Shown one piece after another: positions 1-11,285 of a DNA stretch of 64,000 bases. The DNA is from Inia geoffrensis (lineage: Eukaryota; Chordata; Mammalia; Artiodactyla; Iniidae). The DNA is taken from assembly GCA_036417435.1 (NCBI GenBank), contig CM070903.1, positions 53,544,001-53,608,000 on the forward strand, read 5' to 3'. Position numbers and translations under genes: made by a program. The notes under the pieces are model-generated. The model was not told the DNA's origin. It did no database searches and saw nothing but the letters and a program-made list of their open reading frames with translations. The stretch's first letter is position 1; the number at the start of each line of letters is the position of its first letter.

Positions 1-536
1 AGATCTACTGTTCCCTTACTGATTCTCTGTCTGGATGATCTGTCCATTGTTGAGAGTGGGTATTAAAGTTCCCCAACTAATACTGTATTACTATTTACTT
101 CTCCTTTTAGCTCTGTTAGCTTTTGCTATGTATATTTAGGTGTTTTGATGTTGAGCACAAAAACATTTACATTGTTAAATCTTCTTGATGGATTGACCCC
201 TTTATCATTATGTAATGACCTCTTTGTCTCTTTTTACTAGTTTTAGTTTAAAGTCTATTTTGTCTGATTATAAATACAGCTACTCCTGCTTTTTTTGGTT
301 GCCATTTGCTTGGAATGACTTTTTCCATTCCTTCACTCTCAGTGTGTTTATGTCATTAAGGCTAACGTGAATCTCTTTTGTAGGCAGCATATCATTGGAT
401 CTTTTTATACATTCAGCCATTCTATGTCTTTTGATTGGAGAATTTAATCTGTTTATATTTAAAGTAATTATAGATAAGGACTTATTACTGCCATTTTGTT
501 AATTGTTTTCTGGTTGTTTTGCAGATTCATTATTCG

Positions 537-728
537 TTTTTTTTTTAATATTTATATATGTATTTATTTGTGCCAGATCTTAGGTGTGGCACATGGGATC
601 TTTAGTTGCAGCATGCAGGCTCCTTTAGTTGCAGCATGCAGGATCTAGTTCCCTGACCAGGGATTGAACCCGGGTCCCCCTGCACTGGGAGCGTGGAGTC
701 TTAACCATTGGATCACCAGGGAAGTTCC
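537..728 (-). mobile_element. tRNA-derived SINE (CHR-1-like), minus strand
   Basis: On the plus strand the element starts in a T/A-rich tail and ends with the reversed tRNA-like head (ACCAGGGAAGTTCC near 715-728). A B-box-like GATTGAACCCGGGTCC lies at about 662-677. The flanking 8-bp CATTATTC (529-536 and 729-736) is a plausible target duplication. A short internal repeat (TTTAGTTGCAGCATGCAGG, twice, near 601-642) is a copy-specific tandem duplication. It is inserted in the old L1. Confidence 0.8.
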
Positions 729-1856
729 CATTATTCTGTATTTCTTATCCTGCAGTTTTTTTTTTTTTTTTTTTTTTTGTATTTTGATGTCTTTTGGTAC
801 TGGTGTGCTTTGACTTCTTTATCACGTTCTCTTGTGTAGTTGCTACAGGTTTTCCCCCTGTGGTTACCATGAGACTTACATAAAATATCTTAAAATTATA
901 ACACTATTTTAAGCTGAAAAAAACTTCAATAGAATTCCTAAACTTTACACTTTTACTTCTTCTCGTCCTCCTCATATTTTAGGTTACTTCTATTATTACA
1001 ATATCCATATTTTTATATTGTGTAATAAGATTGTTGTTATGGTTATTTTTACATTTATTTTCTTAACTTTTAAACTAGAGTTGTAAGTTAATTATGCTCC
1101 ACCATTACCAATTTACAGAGTCTCACATTGACTCTATATTTACCATTACCAGTGAATTTTACACTACCTTTTCCTGTTTTTATTATGTTAATTGGTGTCC
1201 TTTTACTTATACTCAAATAACTTCCCTTAGCATTTCTTCTAAGGCAGATCTAGTGGTAATGAACTCCCTCAGCTTTTGTTTGTTCGGAAAAGTCTTTATC
1301 TGTCCTTCATTTCAAAGGACAGCTTCACCAGATGTAGTATTCTTTGTTGACAGTTTTTTTCTTTCAATATTTTGAATATGTCATCCCATTATCTCCTGGC
1401 CTGAAATGTTTCTGTTGAAAAATCTGCTTCTAGTCTTATAGAGGTTCACTTGTGTGCAATTTTTCTCTTTTCTCTTGCTGCTTTTAAAATTCTTTCTTTG
1501 TCTTTGACTTTTGACAATTTAATTGTAATGCATCTCAGTATAGACCTATTCAGGTTAAACCTGTTTTGGTCTTTTGGGGCCTCATGGATCTGGATGTCCA
1601 TTTTTCTCCCCAGGTTTTCAGCCATTATTGCTTTATACATACTTTCTGTTCTTTTCTCTTGGAATTCTCCATTGTAAATATTGTTTCTTCTCATTGTATT
1701 CTGTAAGTCTCATAGGTTTTCTTCATTCTTTTTTCTTCTTTTTTCTTCTTGTGCCTCTGACTGGATTATTTCTAATGTCCTGTTCTCCAGGTTGCTAATT
1801 CTTTCTTCTGCATGGTTGAGTCTGCTTTTGAAATTCTCTATTAAATTCTTCAGTCT

Positions 1857-2057
1857 GGGGCTTCCCTGGTGGCGCAGTGGTTGAGAGTCCACCTGACGAT
1901 GCAGGGGACACGGGTTCATGCCCCGGTCTGGGAATATCCCACATGCCGTGGATCAGCTAGGCACATAAGCCATGGCCGCTGAGACTGTGCGTCCGGAGCC
2001 TGTGCTCCGCAACGGGAGAGGCCACAACAGGCCTGCGTACAGCAAAAAAAAAAAAAA
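1857..2057 (+). mobile_element. tRNA-derived SINE (CHR-2-like), plus strand
   Basis: The head CTTCCCTGGTGGCGCAGTGG (from 1861) is followed by a B box (GGGTTCATGCC), a body ending in AACGGGAGAGGCCACAACAG, and a poly(A) tail to about 2059. It has the same body as the copies at 17601, 30912, 34734 and 37239. Flanking TTCTTCAGTCTG on the left and TCTTCAGTTTG on the right look like a diverged target duplication. It interrupts ORF1 of the old L1. Confidence 0.9.
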
Positions 2058-4439
2058 AAATCTTCAGTTTGTTATTTTTCAGCACTAGGATTTCTGTTGG
2101 GTATTTTGGGATGGCTTCTATTCTTTGTCCAACTTCTTATTTTGTTCATACATTGTTCACCTAATTTTTTTTAGTTGTCTGTGTTCTTGTAGTTCACTAA
2201 ACATTTTTAAGAGGATTATTCTGAATGCTTTAACAGAACATATCTCCGTTTCTTTGAGGTCAGTTATTAGAGCTTTATTAGTTTCCTTTGATGGTGTTAT
2301 ATTTACCTGATTTTTCATGATCCTGATTCCTTATGTTGGTATCTGTGTATTTGAGCAATTAGGTTCCTCTTCCATACTTTACAGGTTTGCTTTGGCAGAG
2401 ACAGATATTCACCAGGCAGCTTGGTGTGGGTTTCTGGGCGTGTCTGCTGGTAATGTCGTTTAGCAGGGGGGACCTGCTATTATGGTCTGTTTTGGGGGTG
2501 TGGCAACTGTTTAAGCTCTCAGGTTGGGGGTGGGGGGGGGCACTGGCTAAAGGCAGTTAGATAGGACTGCTGACTTGGTCCCCTACCTAAGTGAGGCCAT
2601 AGGATGGGCTCCACAGTTGCCTGTATTCTCTGCTCAGGCTTACTAGATAACTGAGGGTGGGTACTATATTCAGTAGTAGATGGGGCTATGACTTAGCTTC
2701 CCTGCCCTGGCAGGGCAACAGGATGGGACTCAGGGCCTGTACGTCTCATTGTTTGGGAACCTGAATTAGGCAACAGTGTGCACTTAATTCCCTGGTCAGA
2801 TGAGACCACTGGTTTTGCTCTGCAGATAGGGAAAGCCATGGGTTGTGCTGTTGAAGTGCTACTATAAGCAGCATTGTTGAACAGGCTATGCAGCTTCCCA
2901 TGTGCTCTGGTTAGGTTCCCTGGTCATGTGGGCTGAGGGTGTATTCAGCAATGAATAGGTCTGTAAATTAGTTTTCTTGCATGGGAGCAGTGGGAGAAGC
3001 AACTAAAGCTGGTAAAGCTCTTTGCTGTCTTAAGCTGATCCATGCCCTAAGCTCCCTGGCCAAACAGGACCACTGGCTATGCTCTGTAAACCATTGACTC
3101 TGTCTTCCCTTTTCTTGGCTTGAGCACCCCCTGGTTGCACAGCTTCCAGGTGTTCTTGCCAGCCCTCTGGTCAAATGGGGCCAGGAGCCACAGGGAATGG
3201 GGCTGTGTTTCAGCTCCCTTGCCTGGGTGGGAAGGGGAGGGTCCACTCTAGGCAACTCTCAATTTCCCAAACAGGTTCTCCACTTGGGAGGGGCTGAGTG
3301 CCAGCCTTAACTCAGCTATGTTGGTTAATTGGCTGTGAATTAACTCCCCTACCTATGCACAGCAGGGAAACTCTCCATGCTCAGTATTGACTTTGCTCTG
3401 GGAGCAATCAGCTCTGCCTCCCCACCTCTTGGTATGAGGGTTACTGAAGTACAGAGCTTCCAGATGTTCCTGCCAGGCCCTCTAGTCAGATGTGACCTGG
3501 AGCCACTCTCCACAGCAGCTGGAGGTGTGATTCAGATCCTTACCCAAGGCATGGGAAAACCAGCCTCTAGGGCCAGCAAAACTCCTTATTTGAGAATCCA
3601 ACTCAGACAGATCTGCACCCTGCTGAATTCCCTGATTCACAGTGTGCCACCAACTTGGTTTTGTGGATGAGCAAAGCCTCTGGTTTGGATCTACTTAGGC
3701 AATGCAAGTGTGAGCTCTGTGTGCTGGTTTGTTGCGAGTCCCCTTCTCCATCCCCGTGAGATTCCTAGAGGCTGGGCTCCACAGATGCCCCTGCAATCCC
3801 CATGGTGAAAGATCAGAGTAGGGCCTCCCACAGAATAACCCACAGTGCTGGAGGGGGCTGATGTCTTTTCTCACTGGAGGAACCAGAGGCTCAAGGGAGA
3901 CTTTTCTGCATGGTGCTGAGCTGGCCCAGGGGAGAGGCAATGCAGTCAACATGTAGCCACTTCTTTTACCCTTCTAATGCAGTATGTTTTAGACTCTGGT
4001 TCGGGGGTGGGGGGGGGGGTTCAGCCCTACCCCCATGTTGTAGGATTCTTTCAGTGGTGTCTTCTTCTTCCTTTTTTTTTTTTTTTAACATCTTCATTGG
4101 AGTACAGTTGCTTTACAATGGTGTGTTAGTTTCTACTTTATAACAAAGTGAATCAGTTATACATATACATACATTACCATATCCCCTCCCTCTTGCGTCT
4201 CCCTCCCACCCTACCTATCCCACCCCTCTAGGTGGTCACAAAGCACCGAGCTGATCTCCCTGTGCTATGCGGCTGCTTCCCACTAGCTATCTGTTTTATG
4301 TTTGGCAATGCATATATGTCCATGCCACTCTCTCAGTCCCAGCTTACTCTTCCCCCTCTCCGTATCCGCAAGTCCATTCTCTAGTAGGTCTGTGTCTTTA
4401 TTCCTGTCTTACCTCTAGGTTCTTCATGACCTGTTTTTT

Positions 4440-7400
4440 TTTTTAAGAGTCCATATATATGTGTTAGCATACGGTATTTGTTTTTCTCTTTCTGACTTAC
4501 TTCACTCTGTATGATAGACTCTAGGTCCATCCACCTCACTACAAATAACTCAATTTCATTTCATTTTATGGCTGAGGAATATTCCATTGTATATATGTGC
4601 CACATCTTTATCCATTCATCCAATGATGGACACTTAGGTTGCTTCCATGTCCTGGTATTGTAAATAGAGCTGCAATGAATATTTTGGTACATGACTCTTT
4701 TAGAATTACGGTTTTCTCAGGGTATATGCCCACTAGTGGGATTGCTGGGTTGTATGGTAGTTCTATTTTTAGTTTTTTAAGGAACCTCCATACTGTTCTC
4801 CATAGTGGCTGTATCAATTTACATTCCCACCAACAGTGCAAGAGGGTTCCCTTTTCTCCACACCCTCTCCAGCATTTATTGTTTGTAGATTTTTTGATGA
4901 TGGCCATTCTGACTGGTGTGAGATGATACCTCATTGTAGTTTTGATTTGCATTTCTCTAATGATTAAGGTGTTGAGCATTCTTTCATGTGTTTGTTGGCA
5001 ATCTGTATAGCTTCTCTGGAAAAATGTCTGTTAGGTCTTCTGCCCACTTTTGTATTGGGTTGTTTTTTTTTTTTGATATTGAGCTGCATGAGCTGCTTGT
5101 AAATTTTGGAGATTAATCCTTTGTCAGTTACTTCATTTGCAAATACTTTCTCCCATTCTCAGGGTTGTCTTCTGGTCTTGTTTATGGTTTCCTTTGCTGT
5201 GGAAAAGCTTTTAAGTTTCAATAGGTCCCATTTGTTTATTTTTGTTTTTCTTTCCATTACTCTAGGAGGTGGGTCAAAAAGGATCTCGCTGTGATTTATG
5301 TCACAGAGTGTCCTGCCTATGTCTTCCTCTGAGAGTTTTATAGTGTCTGGCCTTCCATTTAGGTCTTTAATCCATTTTGAGTTTATTTTTGTGTATGGTG
5401 TTAGGGAGTGTTCTAATTTCTTTCTTTTCTATGTAGCTGTCCAGTTTTCCCAGCACCACTTATTGAAGAGACTGTCTTTCCTCCACTGTATATTCTTGCC
5501 TCCTTTATCAAAGATAAGGTGACCATATGTGCATGGGTTTATCTCTGGGCTTTCTATCCTATTCCATTGATCTGTTTTTGTGCCAGTACCCTACTGTCTT
5601 AATTACTGTAGCTATGTAGTGTAGTCTGAAATCAAGGAGCCTGATTCCTCCAGCTCCGTTTTTCTTTCTCAAGATTGCTTTGGCTATTCAGGGTCTTTTG
5701 TGTTTCCATACAAATTGTGAAATTTTTTGCTCTAGTTCTGTGAAAAATGCCAGTGGTAGTTTGATAGGGATTGCATTGAATCTGTAGATTGCTTTGGGTA
5801 GTTTAGTCATTTTCACAATGTGGATTCTTCCAATCCAAGAACATGGTATATCTCTTCATCTGTATAATTAATTTCTTTCATCAGTGTCTTATAGTTTTCT
5901 GCATACAGGTCTTTTGTCTCCTTAGGTAGTTTTATTACTACATATTTTATTCTTTTTGTTGCAATGATAAATGGGAGTGTTATTTTAATTTCACTTTCAG
6001 ATTTTTCATCATTAGTGTATAGGAATGTAAGAGATTTCTGTGGATTAATTTTGTATCCTTCTACTTTACTTCTTCTTTTCCGATTTGGATTCCTTTTATT
6101 TCCTTTTCTTCTCTGATTGCTGTGGCTAAAACTTCCAAAACTATGTTGAATAATAGTGGTGAGAGTGGGCAACTTTGGCTTGTTCCTGATCTTAGTGGAA
6201 ATGGTTTCAGTTTTTCACCATTGAGGACGATGTTGGCTGTGGGTTTGTCATATATGGCCTTTATTATGTTGAGGAAAGTTCCCTCTATGTCTAGTTTCTG
6301 AAGGGATTTTTTTTAATCATAAATGGGTGTTGAATTTTGTGGAAAGCTTTCTCTGCATCTATTGAGATGATCATATGTTTTTTCTCCTTCAATTTGTTAA
6401 TATGGTGTATCACATTAATTGATTTGTATATATTGAAGAATCCTTGCATTCCTGGGATAAACCCCAGTTGATCATGGTGTATGATCCTTTTTAATGTGCT
6501 GTTGGATTCTGTTTGCTAGTATTTTGTTGAGGATTTTTGCATCTATGTTCATCAGTGATATTGGCCTGTGGTTTTCTTTCTTTGTGACATCTTCGTCGGG
6601 TTTTGGCATCAGGGTGATGATGGCCTTGTAGAATGAGTTTGGGAGTGTTCCTCCCACAGGTGTTTTGGAAGAGTTTGAGAAGGATAGGTGTTAGCTCTTC
6701 TCTAAATGTTTGATAGAATTCGCCTGTGAAGCCATCTGGTCCTGGGCTTTTGTTTGTTGGAAGGTTTTTAATCACAGTTTCAATTTCAGTGCTTGTGATT
6801 GGTGTGTTCATATTTTCTATTTCTGCCTGGTTCTGTCTTGGAAGGTTACACCTTTCTAAGAATTTGTCCATTTCTTCCAGGTGGCCCATTTTATTGGCAT
6901 ATAGTTGCTTATAGTAATCTCTCTTGATCCTTTGTATTTCTGCAGTGTCAGTTGTTATTTCTCCTTTTTCATTTCTAATTCTGTTGATTTGCGTCTTCTC
7001 CCTTTTTTTCTTGATGAGTCTGGCTAATGGTTTATCAATTTTGGTTACCTTCTCAAAGAACCAGCTATTAGTTTTATTGATCTTTGCTATCGTTTCCTTA
7101 ATTTCTTTTACATTTACTTCTGATCTGATCTTTATGATTTCTTTCCTTCTGGTAACTTTGGGCATTTTTTGTTCTTTTTCTCTAATTGCTTTAGGTGTAA
7201 GTTTAGCTTGTTTATTTGAGATGTTTCTTAAGGTAGGATTGTATTGCAATAAACTTTCCTCTTAGAACTGTTTTTGCTGCATCCCATAGGTTTTGGGTCA
7301 TCGTGTTTTCATTATCATTTGTTTCTAGGTATTTTTTGTTTTCCTCTTTGATTTCTTCAGTGATCTCTTGATTATTAAATAGTGTATTGTTTAGCCTCCA

Positions 7401-8137
7401 TTCATTTGTATTTTTTACAGATTTTTTCCTGTAACTGATATCTAGTCTCATAGTGTTGTTGTCAGAAAAGATAATTGATACAATTTCAATTTTCTTAAAT
7501 TTACCAAGGCTTGATTTGTGACCCAAGATATGATCTATCCTGGAGAGTGTTCCATGAGCACTTGAGAAGAATGTGTATTCTGTTGTTTTTGGATGGAATG
7601 TCCTATAAATATCAATTCCATCTTGTTTAATGTATCATTTAAAGCTTGTGTTTCCTTATATATTTTCATTTTGGATGACCTGTCCATTGGTGAAAGTGGG
7701 GTGTTAAAGTCCCCAACTATGATTGTTACTGTCAATTTCCCCTTTTATGGCTGTTAGTATTTGCCTTATGTATTGAGGTGCTCCTATGTTGGGTGCATAT
7801 ATATTTACAATTGTTATATCTTCTTCTTAGGTTGATCCCTTGATCATTATGTAGTGTCCTTCTTTGTCTCTTGTAATAGTCTTTGTTTTAAAGTCTATTT
7901 TGTCTGATATGAGAATTGCTATTCCAGCTTTCTTTTGATTTCTATTTGAATGGAATATCTTTTTCCATCCCTCGCTTTCAATCTGTATGTGTCCCTAGGT
8001 CTGAGGTGGGTCTCTTGTAAACAGCACATATACAGGTCTTGTTTTTTTATCCATTCAGCCAGTCTATGTCTTTTGGTTGGAGCATTTAATCCATTTACAT
8101 TTAAGGTAATTATCGATATGTATGTTCCTATTCCCAT
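4440..8137 (-). pseudogene. L1 ORF2 relic (endonuclease-reverse transcriptase), broken
   Basis: ORF2p would be an endonuclease plus reverse transcriptase for target-primed reverse transcription. The N-terminal frame (7919-8137) shows the endonuclease motif LNVNGLNAPTKRHRLAEWIK and CCLQETHL. The frame at 6491-7249 holds the palm segment [17 protein letters not shown]. The frame at 4608-4979 keeps the C-terminal cysteine-rich segment ([20 protein letters not shown]). The reading frame shifts between these pieces. In the frame at 5813-6172, KRRSK is followed directly by [11 protein letters not shown]. The intervening segment with FADD is gone, about 100 bases by comparison with the copy at 45191-45769. 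Reverse transcription by this copy is therefore not possible. Confidence 0.9.
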
Positions 8138-8179
8138 TTTCTTAATTGTTTTGGGTTTGTTATTGTAGGTCTTTTCCTT

Positions 8180-9085
8180 CTCTTGTGTTTCCTGCCTAGA
8201 GAAGTTCCTTTAGCATTGGTTGTAAAGCTTGTTTGGTGGTGCTGTATTCTCTTAGCTTTTGCTTGTCTGTAAAGGTTTTAATTTCTGCATCAAATCTGAA
8301 TGAGATCCTTGCTGGGTAGAGTAATCTTGGTGGTAGGTTTTTCTCCCTCATCACTTTAAATATGTCCTGCCACTCCCTTCTGGCTTGCAGAGTTTCTGCT
8401 GAGAGATCAGCTGTTAACCTTATGGGGATTCCCTTGTTTTATTTGTTGTTTTTCTCTTGCTGCTTTTAATATTTTTTCTTTGTATTTAATTTTTGATAGT
8501 TTGATTACTATGTGTCTTGGCATGTTTCTCCTTGGATTTCTCTTGTATGGGACTCTCTTTACTTGCTGGACTTGACTGACTATTGCCTTTCCCATATTAG
8601 GGAAGTTTTCAACTATAATCTCCAAATATTTTCTCAGTTGCTTTCTTTTTCTCTTCTTCTTCTGGGAACCCTATAATTCAAATTTTGGTGTGTTTAATGT
8701 TGTCCCAAGGTCTCTGAGACTGTCCTCAATTCTTTTCATTCTTTTTTCTTTATTTTTCTCTGTGGCAGGTATTTCCACTATTTTATTTTCTAGGTCATTT
8801 ATCCGTTCTTCTGCCTCAGTTATTCTGGTTATGATCCCTTCTAGAGAATTTTTAATTTCATTTATTGTGTTGTTTCATCACTGTTTGTTTACTCTTTAGT
8901 TCTTTTAGGTCCTTGTTAAATGTTTCTTGTATTTTTTCCACTCTATTTCCAAGATTTTGGATCATGTTTACTATCATTATTCTGAATTCTTTTTCAGGGA
9001 GGCTGTCTATTTCCTCTTCATTTGTTAGGTCTGGTGGGTTTTTGCCTTGCTCCTTCATTTGCTGTGTGTTTTTCTGTCTTCTCAT
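8180..9085 (-). pseudogene. L1 ORF1 relic (RNA-binding chaperone protein), broken
   Basis: The N-terminal frame (8858-9085) begins MRRQKNTQQMKEQGKNPPDL and runs into a coiled-coil-like stretch (QNLGNRVEKIQETFNKDLKE). The C-terminal part reappears in the frame at 8407-8625 with IVIKLSKIKYKEKILKAAREK, the conserved C-terminal domain of ORF1p. The two halves are not in one frame, so no intact ORF1 product is expected. In family members the protein forms trimers that coat L1 RNA. Confidence 0.85.
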
Positions 9086-11136
9086 TTTGCTTAACTTACT
9101 GTATTTGGGGTTTCCTTTCCGCAGGCTACAGGTTCATAGTTCCCATTGTTTTTGATGTCTGCCCCCAGTGGCTAAGGTTGGTTCAGTGGGTTGTGTAGGG
9201 TTCCTGGTGGAGGGAAATAGTGCATGTGTTTTGGTGGATGAGGCTGGACCTTGTCTTTCTGGTGGGCAGGTCCACATCTGGTGGTGTGTTTTGGGGTGTC
9301 TGTGGCCTTATGATTTTTAGGCAGCCTTTCTGCTAATGGATGGGGTTGTGTTCTTGTCTTGCTAGTTGTTTGGCATAGGGTGTCCAGCACTGTAGCTTGC
9401 TGGTCGTTGAGTGGAGCTGGGTCTTGGTGTTGAGATGGAGATCTCTCAGAGATTTTTGCTGTTTGATATTGCATGGAACTGGCAGGTCTCTTGTGGACCA
9501 GTGTCCTGAACTTAGCTCTCCCACCTCAGAGGCACTACCCTGATACCTGGCTGGAGCACCAGGAGCCTGTCATCCACATAGCTCAGAATGAAAGAGGAAA
9601 AAAAAGAAAGAAGAAAAAGATAAAATAAAAAAATAAAGTTTTTAAAATAAAAAAAAATTAAATGTTTTTTAGAAAGTAATAAAAAATTTTAAAAAGAAAG
9701 ATCAGTCAAACCGAAAAACAAATCCACCAATGATAACAAATGCTAAAAAGTATACTTAAAAACAAACAAACAAATAAAAAATTGGGCAGACAGAACCCTA
9801 GGACAAATGGTAAAAGCAAAGCTATACAGACAAAATCACACACAGAAGCATACACATACACACTCTTAAAAAGAGAAAAAGGGAAAAAAATATATATATA
9901 TACACTTGCTCCCAAAGTCCACCTCCTCAATTTGGGATGACTCGTTGTCTATTCAGGTATTCCACAGATGCAGGATACATCAAGTTGATTGTGGAGATTT
10001 AAACCGCTGCTCCTGAGGCTGCTGGGAGAGATTTCCCTTTCTCTTCTTTGTTCGCACAGTTCGTGGGATTCGGCTTTGGATTTGGACCCACCCCTGTGTA
10101 TAGGTCACCTGAGGGTGTCTATTCTTTGCTCAGACAGGACTGGGTTAAAGGAGCAGCTGATTTGGGGGCTCTGGCTCACTCCAGCCAGGGGGAGGGAGGG
10201 GTACGGATTGCGGGGTGAGCCTGCAGCGGCAGAGGCCAGCATGATGTTGCAGCAGCCTGAGGTGCACCATGTGTTATCCTGAAGAAGCTGTTCCTGGGAC
10301 CCTGGCAGTGGCGGGCTGCACAGGCCCCTGGAAAGGGGGTGTGGATAGTGACCTGTGCTTGCACACAGGCTTCTTGGTGGCAGCAGCAGCAGCCTTAGCG
10401 TCTCATGCCTGCCTCTGGGGTCCACACTGTTAGCCGCGGCTCGCACCCGTCTCTGGAGCTCCTTTAAGCGGCACTCTTAATCCCCTCTCCTCGCGCACCA
10501 GGAAACAAAGAGGCAAGAAAAAGTCTCTTGCCTCTTAGGCAGCTCCAGACCTTTTCCCGGACTCCCTCCCGGCTAGCTGTGGCGCACTAGCCCCCTTCAG
10601 GCTGTGTTCACGCAGCCACCCCCAGTCCTCTCCCTAGGATCCGACCTCCAAAGCCCGAGCCTCAGCTCCCAGCCCCGCCCGACCCGTCGGGTGAACAGAC
10701 AAGCCTCTCGGGCTGGTGAGTGCTGGTCGGCCCTGATACTCTGTGCGGGAATCTCTCCGCTTTGCCCTCAGCACCCCTGTTGCTGTGCTCTTCTCCGCGG
10801 CTCTGAAGCTTCCCCTCGCCGCACCACCCACCCCCGCCACCAACTGTCTCCACCGCGAAGGGGCTTCTTAGTGTGTGGAAACCTTTCCTCCTTCACGGCT
10901 CCCTCCCACTGGTGCAGGTCCTGTCCCTATTCTTTTGTCTCTGTTTTTTCTTTTTTTCTTTTGCCCTACTCATGTATGTGGGGGGTTTCTTGCCTTTTGG
11001 GAGGTCTGAGGTCTTCTGCCAGTGTTCAGTAGGTGTTCTGTAGGAGTTGTTCCACGTGTAGATGTATTTCTGATGTGTTTGTGGGGAGGAAGGTGATCTC
11101 CACGTCTTACTCTTCCGCCATCTTGAAGCTCCCCCC
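9086..11136 (-). promoter_or_regulatory. L1 5' UTR with CpG-rich promoter-like part
   Basis: The 2.05 kb upstream of ORF1 is split in two. About 9590-9930 is strongly A-rich on the plus strand. About 10300-10870 is GC- and CpG-rich, unlike all surrounding DNA. The extreme 5' end (11095-11136) carries AAGATGGCGGAAGAG on the minus strand, which contains the AAGATGGC core of a YY1-type site found near many L1 5' ends. Known L1 5' UTRs act as internal Pol II promoters. Activity of this copy is inference only. Confidence 0.7.
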
Positions 11137-11285
11137 TGGTGTCTTGTTCTTGAACAGTTATTAGTTTCTCTTCTTGTGAGATAGAGTGAAGTCAGGAACA
11201 ACCTATGTCACCGTATTGGTGATGTTTCTGTCTTCCAGTTTTGCTCTTAAGGCTTTCAGCTGACTGGGTGAGGCTCACCCAGAGT
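11137..11285 (-). mobile_element. Old L1, right part (5' UTR end)
   Basis: This continues the old L1 interrupted at 4054. The sequence after the target duplication resumes with no overlap and runs to about 11285, where similarity to L1 5' UTR text fades. The outer boundary is uncertain by some tens of bases. Confidence 0.5.

Larger units (their letters stand above)
1..4054 (-). mobile_element. Old L1 (LINE-1), left part, split by a younger L1
   Basis: Read on the minus strand, this is an old L1 running from its 5' UTR (about 4054 to 2340), through ORF1 (about 2310 to 560), into the start of the ORF2 endonuclease (about 490 to 1). A decayed ORF1 frame at 1446-1694 keeps the typical ORF1p run IKLSKVKDKERILKAAREK. 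The frame at 1710-1919 keeps the coiled-coil run LNHAEERISNLENR. The ORF2 start region aligns by eye with the same part of the younger L1 at 7680-8160. Two SINEs interrupt it. The 5' end continues at 11137 beyond the younger L1. It has many stops and is not functional. The subfamily cannot be fixed without a repeat library. Confidence 0.85.
4071..11136 (-). mobile_element. Full-length L1 retrotransposon (inactive), minus strand
   Basis: A 7.07-kb L1 with all parts in order on the minus strand: 5' UTR (11136 to about 9086), ORF1 (9085 to about 8180), ORF2 (8137 to about 4440), 3' UTR, and a poly(A) tail seen as a T run at 4072-4086. It is bounded by TGGTGTCTTCTTCTTC (4055-4070) and TGGTGTCTTGTTCTTG (11137-11152), a 16-bp target duplication with two mismatches. 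The 5' end reads GGGGGGAGCTTCAAGATGGC, a typical L1 start. ORF1 and ORF2 are broken by frameshifts and stops, and ORF2 has lost its catalytic FADD segment. It sits inside an older L1 of the same orientation. Confidence 0.93.

Noticed and set aside
4608..9085. Many frames of 60-250 codons on both strands as genes
   Set aside because: All minus frames are pieces of L1 ORF1/ORF2 and the plus frames are their complements. None is intact or has gene structure.
10604..11032. 142-codon plus frame in GC-rich DNA, possible CpG-island gene
   Set aside because: It lies wholly in the 5' UTR of the full-length L1, antisense to it. The composition explains the open frame.
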